64,000 nt of DNA from Prosapia bicincta (GCA_036971475.1 JBAIZL010000005.1:164265886-164329885), one strand, 5' to 3'. Positions 22,301 through 33,822 are shown, counted from the first letter of the stretch. Notes: generated by a model not told the origin, from the sequence alone. Program-made: numbers and translations.

Positions 22301-24621
22301 GAACATCGCAATGCTGAGACATCTTTATCCTCTTCTGACAGGCAACAAATTTCTAAATACGAAATGACTGCCAACAGTCACAATCAGTTTCATGCAACAT
22401 GATATCGATCGTTACCCTTTGAAGAATTAGACAATACAATTTTTTTTATTTTTGATGAATTTGTTGATTAAATAGTTTGATATTTATAGCTTTTGCTCTT
22501 TTTCTTGCAACAAATGGACTGAATAATTAGTTTCCCATGTTATCCGACAGGAAAAATGATCTGCTTCATCATAAAACAAAACACTTCGCATAGATTTGCC
22601 CTTATTGAAACTTGCGAGGAAATTATGACAAAGGCCAGATCCAGAGGGTTACCGGAATATTTTACGTTGAAGACAATAATATTAATAAAATTTAGAAAAA
22701 AAGATCGTGTTTCGATGACATGAAGTGATTAATATAGCAAGCAAATATTTAATTTAATTTCTTACAAGGTAAAAGTTTCTAATTCCGTGCCGATATTTAT
22801 GATCAACCCTCGCAACAGTTTGCAAGAAAAAAATATTTTATTACAAAGGAGATAACATTGTATGTACCCACGTTATTATTTAAGTAAGGGTAGTTTGTTT
22901 TTGCGTATATCAATACGCAAGTTTGCACTAACGTTCCCACATAAACCCCCAAAATACATTGCTTTCAATCTAAAACTCTGATTTTAATTTTAAAGGGAAC
23001 AAATTTAATTACACTAATGGTGTGAATGATATATTTGTTATATACTCGTATTTCTGTCGTAAAATATAAGAACCCTTGGTGGAAAGTTCAAAGAGAAAGG
23101 TGAGAAGAACGGAGAATTTCCACAACAAAATCCAAGCTCGTGGGTCGGTTCTTGGCCTACTGTACTTCAAGTTAAAAGCTGGAGTTTACAGAGCCAATGA
23201 CTCCCTGGAGTTGGTAACGGGAACCAACTCATTAACCAGCTAAAGACGTTATTTATTTACTTATTCGTGGTCTTGTGCAGAATATATTGACCATATTTTG
23301 CTGTTAACCACAACCCTTTTATCATGTCTTATTGAGAATTTTTTCAATCGCAATTTATATTTGTTTATGCCTCTGCAGTTTGGACGACCCTTCTTTCTTC
23401 TATTTGGCTTTCATTTCCAAGTACTCAATGATATTCGTGTCTCACTCATTCTTCGCATATCCATAGCAAAATAGTTGTCTTCTATTTCCTCATTCCTTGT
23501 TTATTTTACATAATTTGTTTCCTTATGACGGTATCATCGTATCCTGTATCTGTTTAAGTTACGTGCAAGTGTTTATACTCGTCTGTTTGCTTTATGGAAA
23601 ATATTCGGCTCAGTTATATGAAACGGAAATTATCATCTTTTGCATCATACTGCAAGACAAGATTAAAGATTAGGCGTAATAACATCGTTAGATAATAATA
23701 CGGAGTCTGCAACAAGTCGTTATCAAGAACAGCCTGGGATAAAGTGAAGATCCTACTTACTGTTGTCTACGTTCTAGGAGGTTAATACACTTTAAAACGT
23801 AGATGGGATGACAAAGGATTGAAGGGTAAATCCTTTTCTAAAATTTTAGAATTACTCGTATGTGTACCCGTGACTTCATAACCCGTGACTTCTTTCCATT
23901 ATTTTGTACATTGTAATATATTGTAAACTATCTTGCCAATCTTGTCTTTGTTGCACAAATAAAAAGCATCCATTATTTAAACAACCGCTGAAAGTAGTTG
24001 GTTCAATTGAAGTATTACTGTATTTTTCTTCTTCTTTGAACATTTTTAGAAAATTATTAGTTTTTAATTAATATTTTCTGCCTTATTTATATGGTTTTAC
24101 CTTTTGATAAATTCGTGTATAGAGGAATATCTAACGTTGTCATCCTCTCTATCTAGCATTCATTGCCCTGTCTACAATTACAGTAGGACGATATTTAAGG
24201 ATAAATTTGAAGGAAAACCACATCCTTCGCCTAATATTGGGAGGATGAGCTACAACCTAGCGTAGGGATAATCATTTACCTACTCTCTACTGAGGTAACG
24301 CTCGTCAAGGCACATAAATGTAAAAGAGTTTTGACAAATCTATAGACATTTGAAAAAAAAATTGTTTTTTTTTTGTTGGAAATTTCAGAAACTTTGCTAT
24401 AGATATTTTGACCAAAACTCTGTGGAAAAATAACCTTTTGCCTCTTACCGTAATATCATAAATCCGTATATTACAAAATATTAAATTAAAGCAGTAAAAT
24501 GCTGTTTTAAAAATGCGTAGAAACTTTAAACATTTGTGTTATAGCGAAAACATGTATAAAGCAGGACAGGTAGGGATGTTTAAAAGGTGAGGTAATGTAA
24601 AGTAATGACAGGTAGCGTGAT
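22301..24621. other. AT-rich intergenic DNA
   Basis: No gene, element or repeat recognised. Confidence 0.6.
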
Positions 24622-24810
24622 ATCCTTTAGCAGTAGTGGTCTCCTTTAGCAGTAGTGATCCCCTTTAGCAGTAGTGGTTCCTTTAGCAGTAGTGGTCCCC
24701 TTTAGCAGTAGTGGTCTCCTTTAGCAGTAGTGGTCTCCTTTAGCAGTAGTGGTCTCCTTTAGCAGTAGTGGTCCCCTTTAGCAGTAGTGGTCTCCTTTAG
24801 CAGTAGTGGG
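24622..24810 (+). repeat. 19-bp minisatellite, 10 copies
   Basis: Ten consecutive copies of a unit close to CTCCTTTAGCAGTAGTGGT. Variation is confined to the first two bases (CT, CC, AT or a deletion) and one GAT in unit 2. No spacer differs from the unit, so it is a head-to-tail minisatellite and not a CRISPR array. Confidence 0.97.
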
Positions 24811-26089
24811 AGCCTATTTTGAAATAACAATAGAGAACTTTAGGTGAGACATTTTTCATGTGTTTTAAGATGTTTTAATATATGTACATTGCTATACCAG
24901 TGGTTCCCAACATGCAGTCCGCAAACCCCTATTGGCCTGTGAATAGTCACTGATATTAAAATAATTTTATTCAACACGGTCGCTGCGGCCGAATGTGCTT
25001 CATGAAAAATAAATATATGAATCGGTTTGATATGCAGGTTGATATCAGTGTAAAAGTGTCAAGTATGTAACCTAACATTTCGAAAATCATGAACTCATAG
25101 GACAGATTCAACTCATCTCACTGAAATAATTGGTAAGTTGTGAGATATTGCAATTGCATTGTAAAACAATTTTGAATTAATAATATTATAAATACTGTAT
25201 TATTATTATATTTTTATTAAATAGTTTTTCTCTCTTTATAGTAATTAAAACTTATAGTAATGTAATGATTGTTTTTACTTCATCAACATCTTGTTTCAAA
25301 CAAATTATTAATATAAATAAATTTATTGAATATCGCCTGGACTTATAAACTTTAACATGTTGATGGTTTTAGTTTTTGTACTTTAAATAAAAATAAAAGA
25401 CTTCTTGAATGTAGTTGTAATAAACTTGTGGTACCATCAAATTTAATTTTCATATGTAAGAATAATTTATATGTTAAAGTAAGTGGGTAGGCAAACCATA
25501 AATTATTTACTAGTAACTAATACAGGCCCTAACACTAATTATTTAGGGTGTAATATACACTTTAGGTTCAAGAGTTTGAGGAGTCCTTGACAACATTTTG
25601 TTGGGAAACACTGCAACACACTATAGTGAAATAATCTTATAATATAACTTACCTGGATCGCGCTACTCGGATGATGTGCTGTCTAACTACAAAGTATGTT
25701 GCCATTACAATGTAGCCTGAAAAGGTTTTATATGATCGTAAAAGTTCTCACAACACTGTCGCAGGATTACAAAACTTAACACTGTTTTACATTTTATTCT
25801 GAAATTCTGTTGAACTAGGACCACATCCATACGATTCAAAGTAAAACTGAGAGAGAAAATAATGGAGTAGGTGTTTAATTAAATAATGATATGAATTTTC
25901 AGGAAAATATTACATTGATTGGATACATTTCTGTTCGTGGAATGCAATCAAGGTTTTTAGAGGTGAAGGAACATGTTTCAGGTTAAATAAGTTTTCAAAG
26001 TTTTTTTTAGAAATATTACTGTAATATTGCTAAAACCTTCTTTTCTTCTTATTTTATATATGCATTTGTCTGGCAGTTTATAATTATAT
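24811..26089. other. AT-rich non-coding DNA
   Basis: No gene. A TTCAACACGGTCGCTGCGGC segment at 24,972-24,991 resembles the presumed piggyBac terminus near 56,955-56,980. A MITE end is possible, but no partner end was found. Confidence 0.5.
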
Positions 26090-26650
26090 CTTTAGTGGGT
26101 TATGGTTCCATTATGTTTGTGCTCTTCTCACTGATCGTCTTCCTTTTGGAGAGCATTCTCTCCCAGTTTTTATAATTCTATCTTTAGTCATTCTGCTTAT
26201 ATGGTCGTTACACTCCAGCCTCCTGCACATCGCCAATTCGTTAATGACTTCATTAATGGGTGTTCAGGTTTCTTGCTCAGTCCCTGAATATTTTTCCATC
26301 GGTTCTTCTAAGGATTTTCGTTTCTGTTGTTTTCAGGATTCTCTATGTCTGTGTTGTTTCTGGTCGTGTTTCTTCACTACATGTCATTATTGGTCTAACA
26401 ACTGCCTTGTAAGATTTATTCTGTTTTTTTCTCCGATATTTGTATTTATTCTCATTCAACTATACAGACATCCCGTTGTCCTGTTTTCTTTATTCACTTG
26501 TTCCTCTATTTCTGTCTTCACTATTTGAGGAAGCGTTGTCCTGTATTTGAATTCTATTACATCATGTATCGTACCTTCTACCTCAATTTGCATCTCAAGA
26601 TGTACCGCCATACGCTTCGTCTTGTTTGGTCAGCTGGTCAAGTTATACTT
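26090..26650 (-). pseudogene. Non-LTR retrotransposon (LINE) reverse transcriptase C-terminal region, decayed
   Basis: On the - strand, from high to low coordinates, the reading is HLEMQIEVEGTIHDVIEFKY near 26,600, KSYKAVVRPIMTC near 26,410, and RILKTTETKILRRTDGKIFR near 26,330. The last block is CRRLECNDHISRMTKDRIIK, then SPKGRRSVRRAQT near 26,100-26,230. The order 'K-Y-x-x-V-x-R-P-x-x-T', 'R-x-x-K-I-L-R' and 'R-R-L-x-W/C-x-x-H-x-x-R-M...G-R-R-x-x-x-R' is the conserved tail of many insect LINE ORF2 proteins, after the RT palm. Frameshifts and stops interrupt it, including a TAA just before the final W-N-H. The catalytic RT part (YxDD) and endonuclease are absent, consistent with a 5'-truncated insertion. 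The clade is not assigned with confidence. Confidence 0.8.
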
Positions 26651-27049
26651 ATTACGAAAGGTTAAGTACCCTTATTATTAAAAACTTTGACAATTGGGGA
26701 ATTTGTCATACTCTGGGCAAACGTTTCAATACATTCTTCATAAAATATTGTCTCAAAAATTTTAATAGCTTATTTATTTATTTTTGAAACTATTTGTTAA
26801 TTTGGAAGCACTGCCCTCCTAGAAACCACGTTTTTGGCAAAAGGAGCTCGACACTAGGTCGGAATGTTATGGCGAGTAATGAAAAATTTCTTTTTCTATA
26901 ATAACGGAGAAACTGTTTGGTGTTATAACACTGTGAGGAAGGGTGCTGTTGTAAGTTAAATTACCATACACTGATGCAATGGCCTTGTAACGGAATCTAT
27001 CATGAGGGAGATACGCAGGTCAGCTAAAAGAACTCCTCTGAGAAAAGGA
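26651..27049. other. Spacer between two LINE remnants
   Basis: About 400 bases of non-coding DNA. Homology between the two inverted LINE copies begins only near 27,050. Confidence 0.5.
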
Positions 27050-27131
27050 GAGTAGTGAAGGCTACAGGGTAGACGGGTCGCTTGGGAGTGAAAAAATAGG
27101 AAAGCCGGATTTGCAACCCCCACCCCTTTCC

Positions 27132-27226
27132 AAGATGGCGGCGCCCTTATGGCGGGAACAAGATGGCGGCGCCCATATGGCGGGGACAAGATGGCGGCGC
27201 CCATTTGGCGGGAACAAGATGGCGTC
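27132..27226 (+). promoter_or_regulatory. Four YY1-type AAGATGG boxes at exact 28-bp spacing
   Basis: AAGATGG starts at 27,132, 27,160, 27,188 and 27,216. The first three read AAGATGGCGGC, the consensus core of the zinc-finger factor YY1 (Pho in flies). Each is followed by GCCCATATGGCGGG-type sequence. The same array occurs in the opposite LINE copy. In human L1 a YY1 site at the 5' end positions transcription; a similar role here is inference. Confidence 0.55.
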
Positions 27227-27344
27227 TCGCTCTAGTGTCCTAACCTAAGAAAAAGTGGTGTATGTGTATGGGGTGTATGATGGCTAGATGTGGGTGGGGC
27301 CGCCCTGGGGGTTGTTTTAAATAATATATAAAATTGCCTAAAAA

Positions 27345-27470
27345 CGATCGGTTAGATCAAATGACCAACGTTTCAACTAAACAGCTGTCTTACGCTAAGT
27401 TTAACCGATCAACATACACGAAGTTCAAACGAACAACATTTACACCAAGTTCAAATAGTCAACAGTCAGC
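27345..27470 (+). repeat. ~26-bp imperfect tandem in the LINE 5' region
   Basis: Repeated TTCAAA/TTTAAC ... CAACAT/CAACAG ... ACCAAG/ACGAAG words at about 26-base intervals (for example AAGTTCAAACGAACAACATT). They are preserved in the opposite LINE copy at 33,425-33,520. Confidence 0.6.
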
Positions 27471-28856
27471 ACGTGAATCGGCCTATCACATTGCAGGCGC
27501 AAGGTAGGCTTACGCCTGACGGAGACGCAACACACGGGCGAGTTGCTGCAGGCGCTCCAGCATGAGGGAGATGTGTGAAGAGTATGAAAATCAGTACACC
27601 GAACTCTTTTTCTGTTTACAGGTGTACCGAATAACAAGGTTGATTCTCTGTAACGCGTAATACTGTGTGTAGCAAATATACAAGTTTATTGTTATCTAGA
27701 CACTTGCACTCCTAACCGTTATGTGTAGAGGTGAAATAATAATAACTCCAATATCTCTTAGCATAAGGGTAGTCTCGGAGCTCCTGAATGCTCTGTCGTG
27801 GGTATTTCCTAGCTTTTATAAAGGGAAAAACAACGAAAAAGCCACAACCTGCACCTGCTCAGACCTACACATCCCTACGGAAAAAGGGGTTACAAATAGA
27901 CCCCTCAGAGGCACGGACTTCAGATACCTCCCCTACATAAAAAAAATGACCTTGTATCATTATAACCTCAACTACCTAAACCGATGACCTCAAAACCGTC
28001 ATTATCAATGTTATCTCGTATGGAGTATTCGTCAAAAAAGAAAGTGCAGACCCGCCACTTCCTCTGCGCTTAAGATATCGATATGGCACAGATTTCTGGA
28101 ACATTCCTGACAGACTCCGTCAGATTCCATGCTGAAATACATACCGCATTGATTGCCCGAGCCATTGGAACCACCGCTCGTCCGGAGGCATCGCCTACTG
28201 TTTCACAGAAGGCTAGTACATCAGGCTGTAATAAATCGCCCTAACACCAACATTGAACACACCGATGTTCAGGTACACTACGAGGGTACCAACCTTTATA
28301 TATTCGCCGCTTATCTACAACCTAGTAGTAGGCTATCCAGCTCTGTCCCATCATTCTCACGGAGGATCTAAATTTCAAACAGCTGATATAGAGCTCTACT
28401 GTCTCCAAACCACATGGCAATGTTCTCCATAGTTACCTTACCAACAAGCCAGGCGTCAAAAAACCTGGAACCAGCTGACCACATATTACCCATCCATTCG
28501 CAGGTACAGGCATGATGTCCTAGACACTACCGTGTTTAAAACATCATCAGTGCAACATTCTTCGGTGCAGTGAAGAACAGCTCCTACACCACTGTCTGCG
28601 ATGATAGAAAGACTGACCCTCCACGCCACATCTTCGAATAGCTGACAAAGAAACCCCGATGGCCCCCGAACATGACAATGTACCCATGCAACCTCTATCA
28701 ACAGGAACCTAAACGCCTAAAAAAAATTAGTCAAGACACTACTAGTAACTCATGCTGAGGAGGAATGGTTCCTATCCTCAGTAAACATAGAAAATTGTTC
28801 TCTATGGAAACTAAATCGTAAGCTCTTAGATACAAAAATGCCACGTAATCCACCCC

Positions 28857-30109
28857 AGACCAGCACGATCTGGCTTGAGTTCTGAGTGACTTAATGCTCA
28901 GCTATAGGGTGTTACTGTACTTTGTTCCTACCAATGACGCATCCTATTTCTGACTGACTTGGACTCCTCACAGGTGTCAAGATCACACCGTCATGTGTTC
29001 GACGCCCTGGACCTATATAGATTTAAAAACAACAGAGAAATGACTGTCTTAAAACAGTATCGGCAGCTTTCTGAGTATTTTAGACCCTTAAATACTGTAT
29101 GCGTTACTTATCGGTGATAAACCTTTATTTTCCCATCTGATTGAAGATAATAATGTTATCGTATCCGATATGAGATAATATGTGTTTACTTAATATCAAT
29201 CGTACATCTGGGAGAAATTGTTATAACGTGAGCGACCTATGGCAAGATTTATTAGTTATAGACATGAGATGAGACTTGTGTCCGCATCAAATAGAAAGAT
29301 TATAATCCGTTTTTATTATGACATGGTTTATCAGTGAGAGTTAATTTCAGTGAGAGAGGTAAATTCCAGATTAATTATATGAAACTGTATAACTTGCCGG
29401 TAGTACATTTTAGGATCCCTGTTTATATGAATTATTTATTATTTTGAAAAGAAGAAAAAGCTGGAAAGCTAGAGTAATTATTATGTCTGAATATTATTAC
29501 TCTATATTATACTATGTAACTATCTTTGAATTAACAATCTTGTAATGTATAATATAATTTTGACCTGCGTTAGAAGGAGAATTTATGTTTATAAATTAAT
29601 TATAACAGAGTTTAAATTGTACAAGAGTGTAGACTTATAGAAACCACAGCCGTAGAATGATATCTACGTGATAAGGAAGCTTCCGGCCTGAGTGGAATAT
29701 TTCATTATTCATTCCATAATGCAGCCCAATGGTGCAGTTGTGCAGTTGTATTCATTCTGGATAACATGTAAGTACTAATATAGTAACAACTCAAACATTA
29801 CAATCATAAAGAGAAAAGATTTAACGTTAACGACACTCTTTCATTATCAAACTAACGCTGCATTATTCGTTAAAGAGCTAAAATAATCTCCTAATATTAT
29901 ATTAATTATTTGTATCTTTGAAAAACAACGACAAGTTTTTACAGCTAATAAATCATACGTGCTACAACTCAACCATATGTTAATTGGTATTATTATTATT
30001 TTCAATAGGCGTTTCTATTAGTTACGTCTGCATTAAATGTTCGTAATATTAAATAAAGCGGTACAACCAGTCGGTCACAAACACAAACAAATCTTATAAA
30101 TACATACAT
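28857..30109. other. AT-rich non-coding DNA
   Basis: No clear coding blocks continue after the LINE remnant, and nothing else was recognised. Confidence 0.5.
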
Positions 30110-31160
30110 GCGACTATACATACAGACGGCTACCTATACTGGTGACAAGTATACAGGTGACAACATTAAAAGGTGCATACGTATACAGGAGTCTGTGTAT
30201 AAGAGTGGCTAAATATATAGGTGACTACATGTACAGGTAACTAACTGTATAGGTGGCCAATCAATAAAACTGATAAACCTATATTGATATCATAAAATTG
30301 ATGAGCTCATATAGGTGACTTATTATAGAAGTGACTGATATATATAGATGCCTGCGTATACAGGTCTCTCCGAATACAGGTGACCTAATACAGGTGAATA
30401 CGTATACAAATCACTGCTTTATACAATTATTTACACTTTTGAGTAATACTTAATGTTATGACTAATGTTAAAATAAGTATAGGCTTAAAACTAAAACAAG
30501 TATATAACTACCTATACAGGTAATAGTAGGCCTACTCATAAAACCGTTAAACCTATATTGGTGTAATAAATGTACAGGTGAATAATGTAGAAGTAACCAA
30601 TGTATGTAGATGATTACGTTTACAGATGACAACGTGAACAGGTCGTTACGTACACAGGGGATTAGAAATACAGGTAACTACGAATAGAAGGGACTACGTA
30701 TATAAATAACTGAGTTATATAATTAATTACGCTTTTACTAATTTGTTCACTTTGACTACGTGAACAGTTAGTTACGCATACACATGAGATAACCTATTCA
30801 TGTGACTACCGAAACATGCAGGTGGCTATCTATACAGGTGACTACGTATGCAAGGGGGCTACGTCCACAGCTAACCACGTATACAGGTGATAAAATATAC
30901 ACGTGACTATGTATACAGGTGTATGAAACTGTCTACATATATAAGCGGCTACGTATACATGTGTCTACGTCCACAGGTAACTAAATATACATGTTGGTTT
31001 AATCATGTTGGTACGTATACTAGTGAATAGAGGTGATTAAGTATACATGTGACTACGTATACAAGTGACTACCTATACAGGTGAATTAAACCTTTAACTG
31101 ACTTATATTTACAGGTGTCAAGAGTATACAGGCGACTAAAAATACAGGTAATACATCCTC
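30110..31160 (+). repeat. Degenerate ~16-bp minisatellite (ACAGGTGACTACGTAT)
   Basis: About 1 kb in which words close to ACAGGTGACTACGTAT recur, clearest at 30,830-31,080. Many units carry substitutions such as TATAGGTGGCCAATC. Spacing drifts around 16 bases and is lost in places, where AT-rich DNA intervenes. It looks like an old minisatellite. Confidence 0.85.
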
Positions 31161-31787
31161 ATCTTGAGTACTATTAAAATACATCACACTGTGTCAACAG
31201 CCTTGATTTCGCTAAACACATGTAAACTCTCACTAAACGTGTAATCTCTTGTAACCCTGTTCTTCCATTTCATCGAATTACAGTAGTGGTGTCAAAGTAG
31301 CCAGTTTGTTTATTTCTAATCTTTACCCTTTCTCATTAGTTTTACTTTAATTTGGTTTTCTGGACGCTTAGAGTAGGTAATTTTATGAGATGCATTTATA
31401 TCATTTGTTCTAACAGTTTTCCCGTTTCTTTATGTAATGATAAGCTTAATTCCATTCTGTTATCTTTCGTAGCTAGCCGCTAGTAGCGCTGATGTGTCAC
31501 AAGATTTTATAAACCTTAAAAGAAATAAATACTTTCAATGTAACTTTATTTATTTTAAAACCGTTTTGTCTAATCTTTAGTGGGTAGAAAGTAAAACTTT
31601 CTATTTGACTGCTATTTACAAATCTAGGCTATTTTCTCAAATTCTAATATCCTAAACAATTTTAATTCATTAAATTAACATTATAATTGAAATAATTCAT
31701 AAAATTTATGTCATTCTAATTTTTACTATCTATGTTTCTAACCTAGTCCAGTTTAGTATATACAATATCAAGAGCACAGTGCTACAA

Positions 31788-32715
31788 CATACTTTAGTGA
31801 CGAAGGTGAATTTCCATGATTCTTTTTTACATGTATCTCCTGCGCAGGCGCTAATACTTAGATAATCTTGTAATATTAGGCAATGCTATACATACGTTAA
31901 GTCATTCGTTTAAGATGTGTACAAGACTATAACAGCTTTAGTGACGATGGTGATTTTCCATGATTCTTTTTACACGTATCCACAGCGCAGGCGCTAATAC
32001 TTAGATAATCTTGTAATATTAGGCAATGCTATACATGCGTTAAGTCATTCGTTTAAGATTTGTACAAGACTATAACAGCTTTAGTGACGAAGGTGATTTT
32101 CCATGATTCTTTTTACATGTATCCGCAGCGCAGGCGCTAATACTTAGATAATCTTGTAATATTAGGCAATGCTATACATGCGTTAAGTCATTTGTTTAAG
32201 ATTTGTACAAGACTATAACAGCTTTAGTGACGATGGTGATTTTCCATGATTCTTTTTACATGTATCCGCAGAGCAGGCGCTAATACTTAGATAATCTTGT
32301 AATATTAGGAAATGCTATACATGCGTTAAGTCATTTGTTTGAGATGTGTACAAAACTATAACAGCTTTAGTGAAGAAGGTGATTTTTCCATGTTACCTAA
32401 TAGATGTATTTTCTGCGCATGCGCAAATACTTAGATAATCTTGTAATATTAGGCAGTGATATACATGCGCTAAATCATTCGTTTAAGATGTGTACAAGGG
32501 TATAACAGCTTTAGTGAAGAAGGTGATTTTCCATGTTACCTAATACATGTATTCTCTGCGCATGCGCAAATACTTAGTCTTGTAATATTAGGCAATGCTA
32601 TACATGCGTTAAGTCATTTGTTTGAGATGTGTACAAAACTATAACAGCTTTAGTGAAGAAGGTGATTTTTCCATGTTACGTAATACATGTATTTTCTGCG
32701 CATACATGTATTAGG
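31788..32715 (+). repeat. 143-bp satellite, ~6.5 tandem units
   Basis: The unit start AACAGCTTTAGTGA recurs at 31,931, 32,074, 32,217, 32,360, 32,504 and 32,643. A preceding unit begins near 31,788. That is a 143-144 base period, apart from a final 139-base unit with a small deletion. Each unit contains AATACTTAGATAATCTTGT, AATATTAGGCAATGCTATAC and a GC-rich palindromic core. Units 1-4 have GCGCAGGCGC (GAGCAGGCGC in unit 4). Units 5-6 have the perfect palindrome TGCGCATGCGCA at 32,414-32,425 and 32,557-32,568. Confidence 0.95.
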
Positions 32716-32745
32716 TAACATTGAAAATCAAGTTCTTCCCAATTG
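32655..32745. repeat. Inverted-repeat cap at the end of the 143-bp satellite
   Basis: The last partial unit (GAAGAAGGTGATTTTTCCAT, then GTTACGTAATACATGTA) is followed at once by its near reverse complement (TACATGTATTAGGTAACATT, then GAAAATCAAGTTCTTC). This forms a ~36-base stem around TTTTCTGCGCA. Confidence 0.8.
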
Positions 32746-32857
32746 GTCTTCGTAAGGATTTTAGCTGTGGGAGGTGGAACGTCAGGTGGGTCGTCAAGTG
32801 TTAGAATAACGGGGCATAGCCCAAGCTTAGATAGTCTATATTGATGAGCGATTGTCT

Positions 32858-33822
32858 GAGGATGATGTTTTAAACACGGTAGTGTCTAGGACATCATGCC
32901 TGTACCTGCGAATGGATGGTAATATGTGGTCAGCTGGTTCCAGGTTTTTTGACGCCTGGCTTGTTGGTAAGGTAACTATGGAGAACATCGCCATGTGGTT
33001 TGGAGACAGTAGAGCTCTATATCAGCTGTTTGAAATTAAGATCCTCCGTGAGAATGATGGGACAGAGCTGGATAGCCTACTACCAGGTTGTAGATAAGCG
33101 GAGAATATATAAAGGTTGGTACCCTCGTAGTGTACCTGAACACCGGTGTGTTCAATGTTGGTGTTAGGGCGTCTAGATAACAATAAACTTGTATATTTGC
33201 TACACACAGTATTACGCGTTACAGAGAATCAACCTTGTTATTCGGTACACCTGTAAACAGAAAAAGAGTTCGGTGTACTGATATTCATACTCTTCACACA
33301 ACTCCCTCCAGCTCGAGCGCCTGCAGAACTCGCCCGTGTGTTGCATGTCCGTCAGGCGTAAGCCTACCGTGCGCCTGCAATGTGATAGACCAATTCCCGC
33401 GCAGACCGTTGACTATTTGAATTTGGTGTAAATGTTGTTCGTTTGAACTTCGTGTATGTTGATCGGTTAAACTTAGCGTAAGACAGCTGTTTAGTTGAAA
33501 CGTTGGTCATTTGAACTAACCGATCGTTTTTAGGCAATTTTATATATTATGTAAACCAACCCCCAGGGCGGCCCACCAACATCTAGCCATCATACACCCC
33601 ATACACATACACCACTTTTTCTTAGGTTAGGACACTAGAGCGAGACGCCATCTTGTTCCCGACAAATGGGCGCCACCATCTTGTCCCCGCCATATGGGCG
33701 CCGCCATCTTGTTCCCGCCATAAGGGCGCCGCCATCTTGCAAAGGGTTGGGGGTAACAAATCCGGCTTTGCTATTGGTTCCCTCCCAAGCGACCCGTCTA
33801 CCCTGTAGCCTACTCTACTAAG
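32858..33822 (-). mobile_element. Jockey-type LINE, second copy, inverted, with larger internal deletion
   Basis: The reverse complement matches 27,050-28,552 from the presumed 5' UTR to the end of the endonuclease. It lacks the ~535 bases equivalent to 27,699-28,234: GTTATCTAGAC is joined directly to GCCCTAACACC. On the - strand, 33,207-33,022 reads through the junction as one frame containing VQVHYEGTNLYIFSAYLQPG, which is not the ancestral protein. The LINE stops at 32,858, and the inverted cap of the satellite is about 110 bases further on. No RT remains. Confidence 0.8.
33648..33738 (-). promoter_or_regulatory. Four YY1-type boxes, 28-bp spacing, in the inverted LINE copy
   Basis: CCATCTT starts at 33,648, 33,676, 33,704 and 33,732, so on the - strand AAGATGG repeats every 28 bases. 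Three of the four boxes continue GCGGC or GTGGC. Number and spacing are identical to 27,132-27,226, so the array belonged to the LINE before the two copies diverged. Confidence 0.55.

Larger units (their letters stand above)
27050..28856 (+). mobile_element. Jockey-type LINE, 5' region through endonuclease, internally deleted
   Basis: 27,050-27,720 is a GC-richer presumed 5' UTR (YY1-type boxes plus a ~26-bp tandem). Near 27,830-27,940 a short Pro/Ala-rich frame (PQPAPAQTYTSLRKKG) resembles the end of a jockey ORF1. The ORF2 endonuclease follows: RSSGGIAYCF near 28,180, then VQVHYEGTNLYIFAAYLQPS near 28,270, RRYRHDVLDTTVFKTSS near 28,500-28,550, and after the endonuclease SSVNIENCSLWKLNRKLLDT near 28,790. 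Block order and spacing match jockey-clade ORF2 before the RT. Several frameshifts and stops. RT is absent. Blocks are in different frames, so nothing is translatable as a unit. Confidence 0.7.

Noticed and set aside
24622..24810. CRISPR-like array
   Set aside because: There are no variable spacers: units are head to tail. The genome is eukaryotic.
26244..26528. 94-codon + frame rich in Phe/Cys/Ser
   Set aside because: Shadow of the LINE RT remnant, which is encoded on the opposite strand.
27440..27637. 65-codon - frame also seen in the inverted copy (33,235-33,420 +)
   Set aside because: Antisense frame in the presumed LINE 5' UTR, truncated differently in the other copy. No recognisable domain.
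32852..33097. 81-codon + frame, similar to the frame at 28,486-28,701 (-)
   Set aside because: Antisense of the LINE endonuclease. It is conserved only because the LINE copies are related.
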